64,000 nucleotides of DNA from G963668655 sp963668655 (GCA_963668655.2 CAXXPQ010000004.1:1-64000), one strand, 5' to 3'. Shown: positions 33,321-42,376, counted from the first letter of the stretch. Numbers and translations: made by a program. The notes: generated by a model not told the origin, from the sequence alone.

Positions 33321-34985
33321 ATGTCGCGGAGCCGGTTTCTGGGGCTAACTCTTTCCTTTTTGCTCTGTCTGTCGCTTTCCCGTTGCGCTTCCGAGGATTC
33401 ACCGTCCATCGATGGCGACCGGGATTCGCCGGATGACGATGTTTCGGAGAGCGACGATCCTTCCGACGGCGACACGGAGGCGGATCATCCCTCCGATGTG
33501 CCGGAGGATATTCCGCCGCTGGTAAACGAACGGCCTTTCACCGTGGAACGTCCCGATGACAGCCCGGCCGTGGCCCGAGAGGAAATCGACGCCTTCAGCC
33601 GGGAGTACGCCGCCTTTTTCGAAAACAGCGACTATTTCCGCTGGCTTTCCCGCTATTCCCAGGGATTACCGGAAAACAACCCGGGCGGTTATCCCGGCTA
33701 CAAGGTCTGGTGGACACATCTGGACGCCGTAAAAAGCAACGGCGTAGTCACGCTGCAATTTTCCGGCACGCCGGACAACAGCACGGCCAAGGTGGGCCGG
33801 GCCATTCCGCCCGTATTGGGATACGCCCTGCGCACGGGCGACGAAACCGCACGGGATCTGGCTGTGGGTTACATCAAGGGACTCAGCGCCACCTTCGACG
33901 GCATGGTCTACCCGGATGAGGATCCCGTGACGGACAGCATCATGGCCCGCGCCATTTTCCACCAGTCGTATGAGATCGAACTGGACGGCGGACGAAAACT
34001 GAAGATGGACTACGAGCCGGTGCGCGTGGAAGAAGTCGCCCGTCGTCACGATACCTGGCACAATCCGGACAACCCCACCTACGGGGACATCTACGTGCGC
34101 AACAAGCGCTCGAAGGACGACCTGCTCTATGTTTACCGCACCGCCATCTGGCTTTTGCACGCCATTCATGAAAGCGACGACGACGAACTGCGGAACGCCG
34201 CGATCAAGCTCTTTCGCCAGATCCGGGCGATGAGTGTGGACATCGTGGAACATGAATACTGCATTCGCACGAAGGACGGCGACGGCGTGCCCTACATCCC
34301 CACCCTGGAAAGCGGCGTGGTGGACGACTTTGCAAGCTTTACCAGTTACGAAAATATTTTTCCCTTTGCCGAATGCAACGCCAAACTGGGCACCAGTTAC
34401 ATGGCCTATGGCGAAAAACGGGATATCGAATGCAGCGGAGAAAATTTCTATGGTGACGGCGGAGCCTACGAGACAGCCGCCATCACCTCCCATTACTGGG
34501 GCTCCAACATGATCTGGGGATACCACCTGACCGCCCTGGCTCTCGCTCTGGCCTACAACGACGCGGGCACGGCCCGCAAACTAATGGACGGCTACATCAC
34601 TCGGATGGAAGATTTACAGGCCGACGAGCGGGCGGACGGATACCCGGAGTGGTGGCCGGACATGGCCCAACTGCTCGTGTTGGGCGCGGCTTACGGCATG
34701 CCCCTGAAAGCCGACGAGGCCCGCCTGATTCACCGGTATTACCGCGAGGGCATGGCGCACTACAACGCCATCGTACCCTGGGATATCTGGGAGGAATCCG
34801 TACCCGACGATACGCCCTATTCCACGCTGCCCAGTCGAGCGGACACGGACGTGGACGGCAACGTGACGAAAAGCTACGTGCGCCCCACGGAGATCATGAA
34901 TCCCTTCGAGTATTGCGCCTCGCCGCTGCGGGCCGAAAACGGCGCTCAATTCATCGATTGCGACCTGTTATTGTACGGTGAGTGA
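33321..34985 (+). CDS. Large lipoprotein with Asp-rich linker
   Basis: The predicted product is 554 residues. The ATG at 33321 has AGGAG about 9 bases upstream and gives a lipoprotein signal (SFLLCLSLSRC). A 60-residue acidic linker with SDGDxxDD-type units follows. The main part (about 75-540) is helical, with repeats such as VGRAIPPVLGYALRTGDETA, LLYVYRTAIWLLHAIHESDD and NMIWGYHLTALALALAYNDA. This looks like an alpha/alpha barrel of the type in glycoside hydrolases or terpene-like folds, but no catalytic pattern was recognised. Four or more cysteines lie in the C-terminal half. The function is unknown; surface location is predicted. Confidence 0.82.
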   Translation: MSRSRFLGLTLSFLLCLSLSRCASEDSPSIDGDRDSPDDDVSESDDPSDGDTEADHPSDVPEDIPPLVNERPFTVERPDDSPAVAREEIDAFSREYAAFFENSDYFRWLSRYSQGLPENNPGGYPGYKVWWTHLDAVKSNGVVTLQFSGTPDNSTAKVGRAIPPVLGYALRTGDETARDLAVGYIKGLSATFDGMVYPDEDPVTDSIMARAIFHQSYEIELDGGRKLKMDYEPVRVEEVARRHDTWHNPDNPTYGDIYVRNKRSKDDLLYVYRTAIWLLHAIHESDDDELRNAAIKLFRQIRAMSVDIVEHEYCIRTKDGDGVPYIPTLESGVVDDFASFTSYENIFPFAECNAKLGTSYMAYGEKRDIECSGENFYGDGGAYETAAITSHYWGSNMIWGYHLTALALALAYNDAGTARKLMDGYITRMEDLQADERADGYPEWWPDMAQLLVLGAAYGMPLKADEARLIHRYYREGMAHYNAIVPWDIWEESVPDDTPYSTLPSRADTDVDGNVTKSYVRPTEIMNPFEYCASPLRAENGAQFIDCDLLLYGE

Positions 34986-35064
34986 TCGACGGGAAAATGA
35001 TCGACGAAAAACCGGTTCGGAGTGAAATGAAGCGCTTCGCGCCCCTCCGATCCGGGAGACGGCC

Positions 35065-36276
35065 TTATGGCCGATCGTCTGTTTTCGGCGCAGATGCTCC
35101 CTCGCAATTTTCGGAAGTGGCCGCCCCCGTTGGGTATGCATCCGCAGCGTGTTCCGTTCCGCCCATCTCGCAGGACACGGCGGCATCGTCCATCTCCGGA
35201 AACTGCAAAGTTTCGCCGTCGAGAAACGCCAGGCCGGGACAGGGCTCACCCCGCAGGGCGGAAAGCGCCTGTTTCAACGAACGTTCGGTCTGCTCGCCCA
35301 CCAGGCGCGCCACCTCCCCGCCCTCCCGGTCCAGAAAGAGAAAGGTCGGCACGCCAACCAGTCGGAATCGTTTGGAGAAATGCCCATTCTCCGGTTCCGA
35401 GACATCCACCGCCCGGACGAGCACCCGGTTTCCGTTGCATTCGTTGGCCAGACCGTCCACCGTGGGCTTCATCCGCTGACAGATGGGACAATTCTTGGAA
35501 TAAAACTCCACCATGGCGGGCCAGGGTTCGCCCTCCTCGGACCGCACCAGTTCCAGCACGGCGTTTCGATTTTCCGGGGCGGCGCTTTGAGCCTCCATGG
35601 CCAGGTCGAAAAGCAGCGAGGCCGCCATGAGAACGAGAAAAATGCCGATACCCCGCTCGATCTTCGGAAGATACGGATTGATGCGGCGAAGCGCACGGAC
35701 GCCGACCTCCGCGAACGTGGCGGTAATCAGTAACGGAATGGCGAAACCCAGACCGTAAAGCGTCAGATAGGCCGCGCCCGTGATCGGATCGGAAGCCTGG
35801 GAGGCCGTATAGGTCAGCACGGATCCCAGAACCGGCCCCACGCACGGCGACCATCCGGCGGCGAAAACCACCCCCATAACCAGGGCGTTGACGCCCCCGA
35901 AGCGGGTCTGCATGCGTGTGTCGTCGGCCCGGACGATGCGGTCGAAAAAGGGAATGCGCAGGACGCCCAGAAACTTCAGGCCGAATACCAGGATCAAAAA
36001 CGCCCCGGCGGCCTCCAGCACGCCCTTGTGGTCTCCCAGAAAACTCCCCAGGGAGGAAGCCGTCAATCCCATCAGGGTGAAAACGATGATGAAGCCGATG
36101 GAGAACAGGACGGCCCGAAACAACAACTGTCCCCTGCCCGTCTCTTCCATCCGGCTCATCTGGCGGATGTCGCCGCCGATCAGGGCGGAAAGGTAGATGG
36201 GAATCAGCGGCAACACGCAGGGCGTGAAGAACGTCAGCAACCCCGCCGTAAACACTCCGATCAGCCCCAACGTCAT
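35065..36276 (-). CDS. CcdA-type thiol-disulfide carrier fused to thioredoxin
   Basis: The predicted product is 403 residues. The N-terminal 230 residues hold six or seven helices of the CcdA/DsbD beta domain, with one redox Cys in FFTPCVLPLIPIYLSALIGG and its partner in FAAGWSPCVGPVLGSVLTYT. A thioredoxin-like domain (about 245-345) carries CPIC in SKNCPICQRMKP and the cis-Pro in GVPTFLFLDR. A 50-residue Cys-containing tail (EPCPGLAFLDG, VSCEMGG) is unusual. The protein should pass electrons from cytoplasmic thioredoxin to the cell exterior. It ends the operon trx-DUF6132-ccdA, with 4 bases between it and the gene before. Confidence 0.93.
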   Translation of the reverse strand: MTLGLIGVFTAGLLTFFTPCVLPLIPIYLSALIGGDIRQMSRMEETGRGQLLFRAVLFSIGFIIVFTLMGLTASSLGSFLGDHKGVLEAAGAFLILVFGLKFLGVLRIPFFDRIVRADDTRMQTRFGGVNALVMGVVFAAGWSPCVGPVLGSVLTYTASQASDPITGAAYLTLYGLGFAIPLLITATFAEVGVRALRRINPYLPKIERGIGIFLVLMAASLLFDLAMEAQSAAPENRNAVLELVRSEEGEPWPAMVEFYSKNCPICQRMKPTVDGLANECNGNRVLVRAVDVSEPENGHFSKRFRLVGVPTFLFLDREGGEVARLVGEQTERSLKQALSALRGEPCPGLAFLDGETLQFPEMDDAAVSCEMGGTEHAADAYPTGAATSENCEGASAPKTDDRP

Positions 36277-36280
36277 GGCG

Positions 36281-36526
36281 CTAACCGTAGGCGATCACGG
36301 CCCCGAAAAGCGAGCCGTACAGGGTGGATATATAGGGGCTGGACGTGATGGGACAACCGCCGCTGCTGCAACCGATGAAGGCAAAATAGGCGAAGCCCAA
36401 AAGCCCTCCGGCGAAAACGCCGATGGACAGGCGGATCAGTTTCTGCTTTCTCGTCCTTGGAGGGGCCGTTTCCGTCCGGTTTTGCGGAGTTCCGGATCCG
36501 TTTCCTTGCGTGATTTCGTCCGGCAT
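36281..36526 (-). CDS. DUF6132 family small membrane protein
   Basis: The predicted product is 81 residues: a Pro/Arg/Thr-rich cytoplasmic start, one helix (about 33-50), the family signature GCSSGGCPITSSPYISTLYG and a final helix. The two cysteines in GCSSGGC face a membrane edge. The gene starts 3 bases after the thioredoxin stop and its ribosome-binding site (GGAGG) lies inside that gene. Between a thioredoxin and a CcdA-type carrier, it is likely a partner in thiol or copper chemistry, but the family has no proven role that I know of. Confidence 0.85.
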   Translation of the reverse strand: MPDEITQGNGSGTPQNRTETAPPRTRKQKLIRLSIGVFAGGLLGFAYFAFIGCSSGGCPITSSPYISTLYGSLFGAVIAYG

Positions 36527-36529
36527 GAC

Positions 36530-36916
36530 TCAAGCCTCCTGTCCCTGGGGCTGTTCCAGAAGGTCGTCCTCGATAATCTCCTCATAGTAGTGTTGCCCGC
36601 GCACGCCCACCACGCGCTCGACCACTTGGCCCTTTTTCAGGAACAACACGGTAGGCGTTCCCCTCACCCCCAACCGTCCGGTGGATCGGGGACCGGCGCT
36701 CGTATTCAGATGGCAGACCTTCAGTTTGCCTTCGTACTTGCAGGCCAGACGCATGATCGTCGGAGCCAGCGTCTGACACGGCTGACAGCCATCCGACCAG
36801 ACATCCACCAGCACCGGCAGATCCGATTGAGTGACTTCTTCCTTGAAATTGTCGTCCGTCAACGCCAACGGCTCTTTTTTGCAGTCATCCAGTCCCAGCC
36901 ATTTTAAAAGTCCCAT
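36530..36916 (-). CDS. Thioredoxin-like protein with CQPC site
   Basis: The predicted product is 128 residues; GGAG stands at 7 bases. A complete thioredoxin fold: LTDDNFKEEVTQSDLPVLVD, then WSDGCQPCQTLAPTIMRLA where standard thioredoxins have W(C/A)xWCGPC, and the cis-Pro in RGTPTVLFLKKGQVVERVVG. The active site is CQPC instead of CGPC, which should shift the redox potential. A 20-residue N-terminal extension with its own Cys (WLGLDDCKKE) precedes the fold. It has no signal peptide, so it is probably the cytoplasmic electron donor for the CcdA-type protein two genes on. Confidence 0.92.
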   Translation of the reverse strand: MGLLKWLGLDDCKKEPLALTDDNFKEEVTQSDLPVLVDVWSDGCQPCQTLAPTIMRLACKYEGKLKVCHLNTSAGPRSTGRLGVRGTPTVLFLKKGQVVERVVGVRGQHYYEEIIEDDLLEQPQGQEA

Positions 36917-37178
36917 ACTTATCTCCTTTGTGAAATCGGGTTTTCAATTGAATAGAAGATAAGACCTTTCCAAAGGAGTTCAAGTCCCCTTTCGTAAAAT
37001 GAAAAGATTGCAAACGTTCCCGGATCATTCCGGGAAATCGGAAGTCTTTGGATCTACTTGCTATTTCTTAATTCGAAGAAAATCGAAAGTGTTCGTTTCG
37101 AAGGCTGTAACGTACGCGGATTCCAGGCGCTGGAAAGAAAATCGTGGCGCGTTGTTGGGTTCCGGCAGCGAACCGCTG

Positions 37179-39107
37179 TTATCTCTTGATTCCGGCGCGG
37201 GCTTCATCCAGAAGGCGGAAACCTTCCAGCATGAGATTTTCGGTGGGAAGATTGATTTTCTTCTCGGGCATGGTCACGTCCACCTCGAAAGCGAACTCGC
37301 CGTCTTCCCATTCCAGAATTTTATTGAAGCCTTCGACGCCGTCCTTGCTTTCGCAGAAGGCGTTGATTACCTTGCCGTCCTCGAAGAAAATCTTCGCCTC
37401 ATTCTCGGCCTTGTTCAACAGCAGCATGCCGGTCTTCCGGCCATTCGAAAGCAATTGAACCACGTCGGGAAGCGGAATTTCCAGGAGCGTACCCGTGACG
37501 GAGGCTCGTTGTGGCGTGGTCTGCGCCTGCATGGAAGCCAGGTTTTCCTTTCCCTTGGCCAACAGACGCTTGATTTTCGTCAAGATCACCTCCAGGCGCA
37601 GCGGACGGGAGAAGAATTCATCCGCGCCGACATCGAACGCCGCCTCCATCGTTTTGGAGGTTTCGTCCCGACTGGAAATGAAAATGAAGAGAATATGCTT
37701 GGTGGCATTGTTCAGCTTCATGGCCGTACAGAATTGAAACGCCTTCAACGGGTGCGTGTTCAATTCGGACATGACCATATCCACTTTGGTCTGCTTGATG
37801 GTCTGGATGGCCGTATCGGTATCGCGGACAACCAACATCTTGAATCCGGCTTCCTTGAACCGGGCCACCAGTGGAGCATAAGCGTTTCCGGAAGACGTAA
37901 TCAACATGATGGTCTGTTGCGTCTCCCCGCCCAATCCCTGCTGGTTGGACTCCTGCATCACCTCGAAGAAGGCTTTCAACACGTTGCGGTCGAAGCAGGT
38001 TCCCTGGTAGCTCACCACCTCTTTCATGATGGTCTGAATGGGCTGGTTGGAGAGTTCCGAGTCCCGAACCAGATCCTCGTAGGCGTCCACCACCGCGATG
38101 ATGCGCGCCCCCAGAGGAATGTCCTCTCCGGCCAGGCCGTCCGGAAATCCCTTGCCGTCGAAACGTTCGTAGAGATGCTTCAGAATGTCCGGAATCACGC
38201 CCGGGAAATTGGCCGTCTCGATCAACCGTACGGGCGCAAGGTAAAACTTCTGCGCCGTTTTGAGTTCCGTTTCCGTTTTCAGGTTCGTCAGCGTGAAGTG
38301 ATCCTCGTCCCGGGTGCCGAGATCGTGAAGGTAGGCGGCCACGACATTGAAGTATACGTCCTTCGGCTTCAGGGCCAGTTTCTCCGAAATCTTTTTGACC
38401 AGCCGCGCAACGCTGGCCGAATGTCCCTTGAATTTCCCTTTTTTCATTTCCAAAAGGGAAATCAGGATATTCAGGGTTTCGACGTACAGGTTTTCCGACA
38501 TCAGGGATGAAGACGCCACCTCGTCGGCAAGACGCAGGCCCTCGCCCATGGTTTCGGTCAGCCCTTCCAGTTTGGCGCTCTGGTCCTCGCCCGCGCTGAA
38601 GGAACCCAGGGATTCCTGACCGACCGATTCTTCCTCGATCTTGTTGAAGGCCTGACGATCTCCCCGATAGAACTTCTTGATGCCGGCCTCGATCGCCGGT
38701 TTCATGGAGAGATAGACGTTGATGTCGGAAGCCTGGGACAGAAGTTGAATTTCTTTTAGGAGGCGCTGTTCCGCCGGGTTGTTGGTCAGCACGGAAATGA
38801 TCTTCCGGTCGGAATCGAACAGAAGCGGCAGCACGTGCTTGCGCTCGGCATATTCCAGTGGTATTAAATCAAGTACGGGAGCGGGAACGGTGATTTTGGA
38901 CAACTTGTCCGACGATATGTAGTGAACCCGAAAGCGCTTGGCAAGTACTCGCAGGATGTCGGGTTCTGTCACGAACCGCAGAGAAAGAAGGAGTTCGCCG
39001 AGCGGCTCTTTTCTTTTCTTCTGCAGATTCAGAGCGACATCGAGCTGTTCCTGATTAATCAGCCCGAGTTCGAGAAGTTGCTGTCCGATCAGATTTGATT
39101 TTGCCAT
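37179..39107 (-). CDS. Four-domain regulator: MshEN, pseudo HD-GYP, pseudo receiver, PATAN
   Basis: The predicted product is 642 residues. Domains in order: an MshEN/T2SSE N-terminal c-di-GMP-type module (1-145, IGQQLLELGLINQEQLDVAL, LIPLEYAERKHVLPLLF), an HD-GYP domain (about 205-385), a receiver domain (about 397-515) and a DUF4388/PATAN domain (about 530-642, GRKTGMLLLNKAENEAKIFF). The HD pair is kept (His261-Asp262), but the GK after it is GT, and HHE is replaced by LYE before RFDGKGFPDG. In the receiver, Glu448 stands where Asp should be phosphorylated, and Arg501 replaces the usual Lys. Both catalytic modules therefore look inactive. It probably senses and scaffolds, perhaps for gliding or pili. 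Confidence 0.85.
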   Translation of the reverse strand: MAKSNLIGQQLLELGLINQEQLDVALNLQKKRKEPLGELLLSLRFVTEPDILRVLAKRFRVHYISSDKLSKITVPAPVLDLIPLEYAERKHVLPLLFDSDRKIISVLTNNPAEQRLLKEIQLLSQASDINVYLSMKPAIEAGIKKFYRGDRQAFNKIEEESVGQESLGSFSAGEDQSAKLEGLTETMGEGLRLADEVASSSLMSENLYVETLNILISLLEMKKGKFKGHSASVARLVKKISEKLALKPKDVYFNVVAAYLHDLGTRDEDHFTLTNLKTETELKTAQKFYLAPVRLIETANFPGVIPDILKHLYERFDGKGFPDGLAGEDIPLGARIIAVVDAYEDLVRDSELSNQPIQTIMKEVVSYQGTCFDRNVLKAFFEVMQESNQQGLGGETQQTIMLITSSGNAYAPLVARFKEAGFKMLVVRDTDTAIQTIKQTKVDMVMSELNTHPLKAFQFCTAMKLNNATKHILFIFISSRDETSKTMEAAFDVGADEFFSRPLRLEVILTKIKRLLAKGKENLASMQAQTTPQRASVTGTLLEIPLPDVVQLLSNGRKTGMLLLNKAENEAKIFFEDGKVINAFCESKDGVEGFNKILEWEDGEFAFEVDVTMPEKKINLPTENLMLEGFRLLDEARAGIKR

Positions 39108-39248
39108 TCACTACTTCCCAAAGCGAGGTGCCAACGAAAGAGGTTAGTATTATGTTCCGCAACGCCTCCGAAGTCAAGGTTTGGGCTCTTTCCTTTTCTT
39201 ATTTACGTTCTCTTTTGCAAATATTGTAAAATTTCAAGAGGACTCCAT

Positions 39249-40595
39249 ATGGAAATGAACCGCAATCTTGCAAATTTTGGAAAAGTCTTTCTCCTTCTTT
39301 TCTGGGGAATGATCGTCTCCTGTACCTCCGGGGATGGCGTGGAGGAAATTCGGAAGATTCGCCTGGCGGAGCTTCTGAATCGCGCGGGATGGGACGGCGC
39401 CGAAACCGTAGACGGCGTTCAGAGCCTCGGCAACTGGCTGGAAGCCGGAACCCGAACGAACGGCCTGCCTGGAAACGTGCGCTGGTCCGTCATCTCCCGT
39501 GGAAACAATAAGGAAATCCGCGCGGATACAGAAACGAACGACGGCTTTTCCACTCGGTTCCTGTTTTTTCCGGAAAACCGGAGCGTCCTTCCCCTGACGG
39601 GCGATAGCGCCAGTCTATTCAAATACTTGGGAGAAACACCGGCCCCGGACGACCGCGTACAGGCCCTGCCCCGCTTCACGGACCCGGACCGGCTCTCGGA
39701 CGGCCGGGCCGTTTATCGATTTGAGGGCTGTTTCATGAACCGGACGCGGAAAACGCTCTTTTCCCCGCGCGTGCGAGCCGCATTGCTGGTCGAGGAAATC
39801 GACGGGCAGCATCTCGCCTTTCGTGGAAAACCGCGACACGCCACCGATCGTTCCGGAATACCGGCAAAACTGGATCCCGGCCAGACGTTCTGCACTACAT
39901 TGACCAGCGGAAAACATCCCGGATTCACGGAGAAAACGCCCCCGAAAGCGGCTTTCGGCGTGGTTGAAATGCTTTGGAAGGACGCGCATGGAATCGTCCG
40001 TTTCGCCCCCTTGCTCGTCTCGCCTCTGGATCTGGAAATCTACCATGGAAAAACGTTGTCCGGGCTGGCCGTCATCGCCGGAGGATCCTATCCCCTGGCG
40101 GAGAAAAAGAGTGAAAAGCGGCTTTTTTCCGGCCCGGAATTGGTTCATCCGATTCATCGTATCGGGAAAAAGTTCCGAATGAAAAGCGGAGACGGAAAAC
40201 CATTTCTCGTTTCCACCCGTGAAGTTATCGGATATTACCCGGACGCTCCCGTGTCCGTTCGAAAGGACCGGTTGAAGGTCATCTGCGAAATGATTTCAGC
40301 CGCGTCCTCGAAAACACGGGACGCTTCGGAAATCGAACCGATGAACACCGACCCGGGCGCGACTCTCGCTCGACGGCAACGGCACCCGTCGGAGCGCTTT
40401 TCCCTTCCGGACCGCATGGAATCGGCGGATCCGGAATCGATCGAGATCGTTCCCCTGACGAAAACGTCTTCCGCCGATGAGATCTCTCTCACGTTCTTTG
40501 CCACCGTCTCCCAGAACGGGACAACGGCCTTGAAATTCTTCGAAACGTTCCGATTGCGGGATACGGAACGCGGCCCCCGTCCGCTTTTTCCATGA
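39249..40595 (+). CDS. Lipoprotein of unknown function
   Basis: The predicted product is 448 residues; GAGG precedes the ATG by 8 bases. The signal ends WGMIVSCTSGDG, with Cys as lipidation site. The mature protein is basic and beta-rich, with RFTDPDRLSDGRAVYRFEGC and RAALLVEEIDGQHLAFRG as the most ordered parts. No domain or catalytic pattern was recognised. It is not clearly linked to its neighbours: the regulator is divergent and the next lipoprotein has its own promoter. Gly/Asp linkers are missing, unlike the other surface proteins of the window. Confidence 0.78.
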   Translation: MEMNRNLANFGKVFLLLFWGMIVSCTSGDGVEEIRKIRLAELLNRAGWDGAETVDGVQSLGNWLEAGTRTNGLPGNVRWSVISRGNNKEIRADTETNDGFSTRFLFFPENRSVLPLTGDSASLFKYLGETPAPDDRVQALPRFTDPDRLSDGRAVYRFEGCFMNRTRKTLFSPRVRAALLVEEIDGQHLAFRGKPRHATDRSGIPAKLDPGQTFCTTLTSGKHPGFTEKTPPKAAFGVVEMLWKDAHGIVRFAPLLVSPLDLEIYHGKTLSGLAVIAGGSYPLAEKKSEKRLFSGPELVHPIHRIGKKFRMKSGDGKPFLVSTREVIGYYPDAPVSVRKDRLKVICEMISAASSKTRDASEIEPMNTDPGATLARRQRHPSERFSLPDRMESADPESIEIVPLTKTSSADEISLTFFATVSQNGTTALKFFETFRLRDTERGPRPLFP

Positions 40596-40665
40596 CCGAT
40601 TCGATTCGAGTGGGCAAAAACACGTTTTCGTGTACGAAAAGATGAGGAATAATGAAAGGGATAAC

Positions 40666-40695
40666 TTGACAGAAACATCGAGATTGGAGTAACAT
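40666..40695 (+). promoter_or_regulatory. Sigma70-type promoter of the Cys-rich lipoprotein
   Basis: Perfect TTGACA, 18-base spacer, TAACAT. The start is predicted near 40702, about 69 bases before the ATG. Confidence 0.65.
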
Positions 40696-40770
40696 GCGTA
40701 GTGGAATTGGTTTCGCCACGCCAATTCTATTCACGCTTGTCAATATGGACATTTGCCGGAAGGAAGAGTT

Positions 40771-41997
40771 ATGGCACCTGTATCGAAGACTTGTAATCAT
40801 TCGCGGTTTCTGATTCTCGGAGTCCTGCTTCTTCTGGTCGCGGCGACGGTAAGTTGCGGCGAAACGGACATCACGGAAACGCCCCAGGCCTGCGCCGTCC
40901 ACGAGGACTGCGAACTGGGTTACATCTGCGATCTCGCCAACGGTGTCTGCGTGGAAGACGCCCGCCGCAAAGAATGCGGCAGCGACTTCGACTGCGTGGA
41001 TCCGGAAAACCCGAACGTGGAATATATCTGCTACATCCCGCCCGACACGGTGGACGGCATGGGAAGCTGCATCCCCCTGGATACACCCTCCGACGGCGAC
41101 GGAACCGGCTGTGCGCTGCACTCCGATTGCCCTCTGGGACAGTTCTGCAACGACCAGGGACATTGCGAGGCCACCAAGGGCTGCACCGTGGACGCCGACT
41201 GCGAATCCGGCTTCGAATGCCAGGTGGACATCAACGGCGACGGCCAGTGCATGCCCATCGCCGACGGCGACAGCGAAATCGGCCCCTCCACCTGCACCAC
41301 GCACGCGGATTGCGCCACGGACGAATTCTGCGTCAGCGGAAAGTGCGAGGATCGTTTCCCGGCCTGCCAGAACAACAACGACTGCTGGCCCGGCCAGACC
41401 TGCAACCTGACCACCGGAAAATGCGAAGGCGACGATCCCCTGCCTCCGGACGGAGACGACGATACGCCCGACGGCGATGACGATACGACCGACGGCGACA
41501 TCGATACAGCCCCCGACGGCGACACCGCCGCGTGCGTCACGGAATGCAACCGCACCAGCGACTGTCCCGGCACGGAAGTCTGCGGCCCCGGCGGCTGCTG
41601 CGTGCCGCCCTGTACGGCGGGAAGCTGCGAAGAGGGCGAGTGCAACCCGAACAACGGCCTGTGCGAATTCTGCAGCCTGTTCGATCCGCCCTGCGCCAGC
41701 GACAAATGCTGCAACTACAACGTGGACTTCTGGTACTGCGGCACCTGCTGCGTGCCGCCCTGCGCCGATGGCTACGTCTGCCAGGTGGGCACCTGCGTGC
41801 CGCTGCAATGCCCGGAATGCCCGCCCAACTTCTGCTGCTCGGCGGAAACGGCTTACCTCTGCGTGGCCTGCGGCGGCGATCCGGACACGGAAGTTTCCGA
41901 GCGTGGACGCCAGGCCTGCCTGCCGGCCAACGCCCCCTGCATGGAGGGCGTGGATCTGTGCTGCTCCGGAACCTGCCTGATGGGCACCTGCCTGTAA
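40771..41997 (+). CDS. Cys-rich lipoprotein with Asp-Gly-Asp linker
   Basis: The predicted product is 408 residues. The ATG at 40771 has GGAAGG at 7 bases and a lipoprotein signal (LILGVLLLLVAATVSCGETD). The mature part has about 50 cysteines in repeated CxxxxDCxxGxxCxxxxxxC units (for instance CALHSDCPLGQFCNDQGHC and CTTHADCATDEFCVSGKC), a disulphide-rich pattern like EGF or Dickkopf modules of surface proteins. A central PDGDDDTPDGDDDTTDGD linker is a likely calcium-binding spacer. The last 150 residues are a denser Cys array (CVPPCADGYVCQVGTC). A strong terminator follows. It is probably an abundant surface or matrix protein. Confidence 0.9.
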   Translation: MAPVSKTCNHSRFLILGVLLLLVAATVSCGETDITETPQACAVHEDCELGYICDLANGVCVEDARRKECGSDFDCVDPENPNVEYICYIPPDTVDGMGSCIPLDTPSDGDGTGCALHSDCPLGQFCNDQGHCEATKGCTVDADCESGFECQVDINGDGQCMPIADGDSEIGPSTCTTHADCATDEFCVSGKCEDRFPACQNNNDCWPGQTCNLTTGKCEGDDPLPPDGDDDTPDGDDDTTDGDIDTAPDGDTAACVTECNRTSDCPGTEVCGPGGCCVPPCTAGSCEEGECNPNNGLCEFCSLFDPPCASDKCCNYNVDFWYCGTCCVPPCADGYVCQVGTCVPLQCPECPPNFCCSAETAYLCVACGGDPDTEVSERGRQACLPANAPCMEGVDLCCSGTCLMGTCL

Positions 41998-42020
41998 GGG
42001 ACTTTCCTGAAAATGTTCAA

Positions 42021-42048
42021 AAGCCCCCGTTTCACGGGGGCTTTTTTT
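42021..42048 (+). terminator. Rho-independent terminator
   Basis: Stem AAGCCCCCGT/ACGGGGGCTT, loop TTC, seven T. It separates the Cys-rich lipoprotein from the zinc-ribbon gene, which starts 18 bases later. Confidence 0.95.
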
Positions 42049-42065
42049 GTCAAAGGAGTTTCGGA

Positions 42066-42365
42066 ATGCCGAAAAAGGCGAACCGCAACGGAAATTTATC
42101 AAGACTTCCCGCCGCGTTGCTGCAAAAAGCGCTTTCCTATCTTGGAGATTTCAAGTGCCCGGAGTGCAAGGCTTACGCCCTGTTCGTCGCAAAAGGAAAA
42201 AACAACGCCCCCACCGCCATTCGGTGCAGGAAATGCCCCTTTACGGCCACGGAGAGCGAGTTCGTTCGAAAGCATATGAAGCTGGAACCCTGCGGGGACG
42301 GCTATCGATTCTGCGTCCCTGATCCCCTGGGCGGCGAAGAGCGTTGGATCGAATGGAGTAAGTGA
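42066..42365 (+). CDS. Small zinc-ribbon protein
   Basis: The predicted product is 99 residues. The ATG at 42066 has AAAGGAG at 8 bases, which also fits a start internal to a longer open frame. Two CxxC pairs (FKCPECKAY and IRCRKCPFT) separated by 19 residues make a zinc-ribbon finger. The N-terminus is basic (MPKKANRNGNLSRLPAALLQ) and the C-terminus has GYRFCVPDPLGGEERWIEWS. It could bind nucleic acid or a protein partner. It follows a terminator, so it needs its own promoter. No family was recognised. Confidence 0.75.
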   Translation: MPKKANRNGNLSRLPAALLQKALSYLGDFKCPECKAYALFVAKGKNNAPTAIRCRKCPFTATESEFVRKHMKLEPCGDGYRFCVPDPLGGEERWIEWSK

Positions 42366-42376
42366 ATCCGGGAAGC

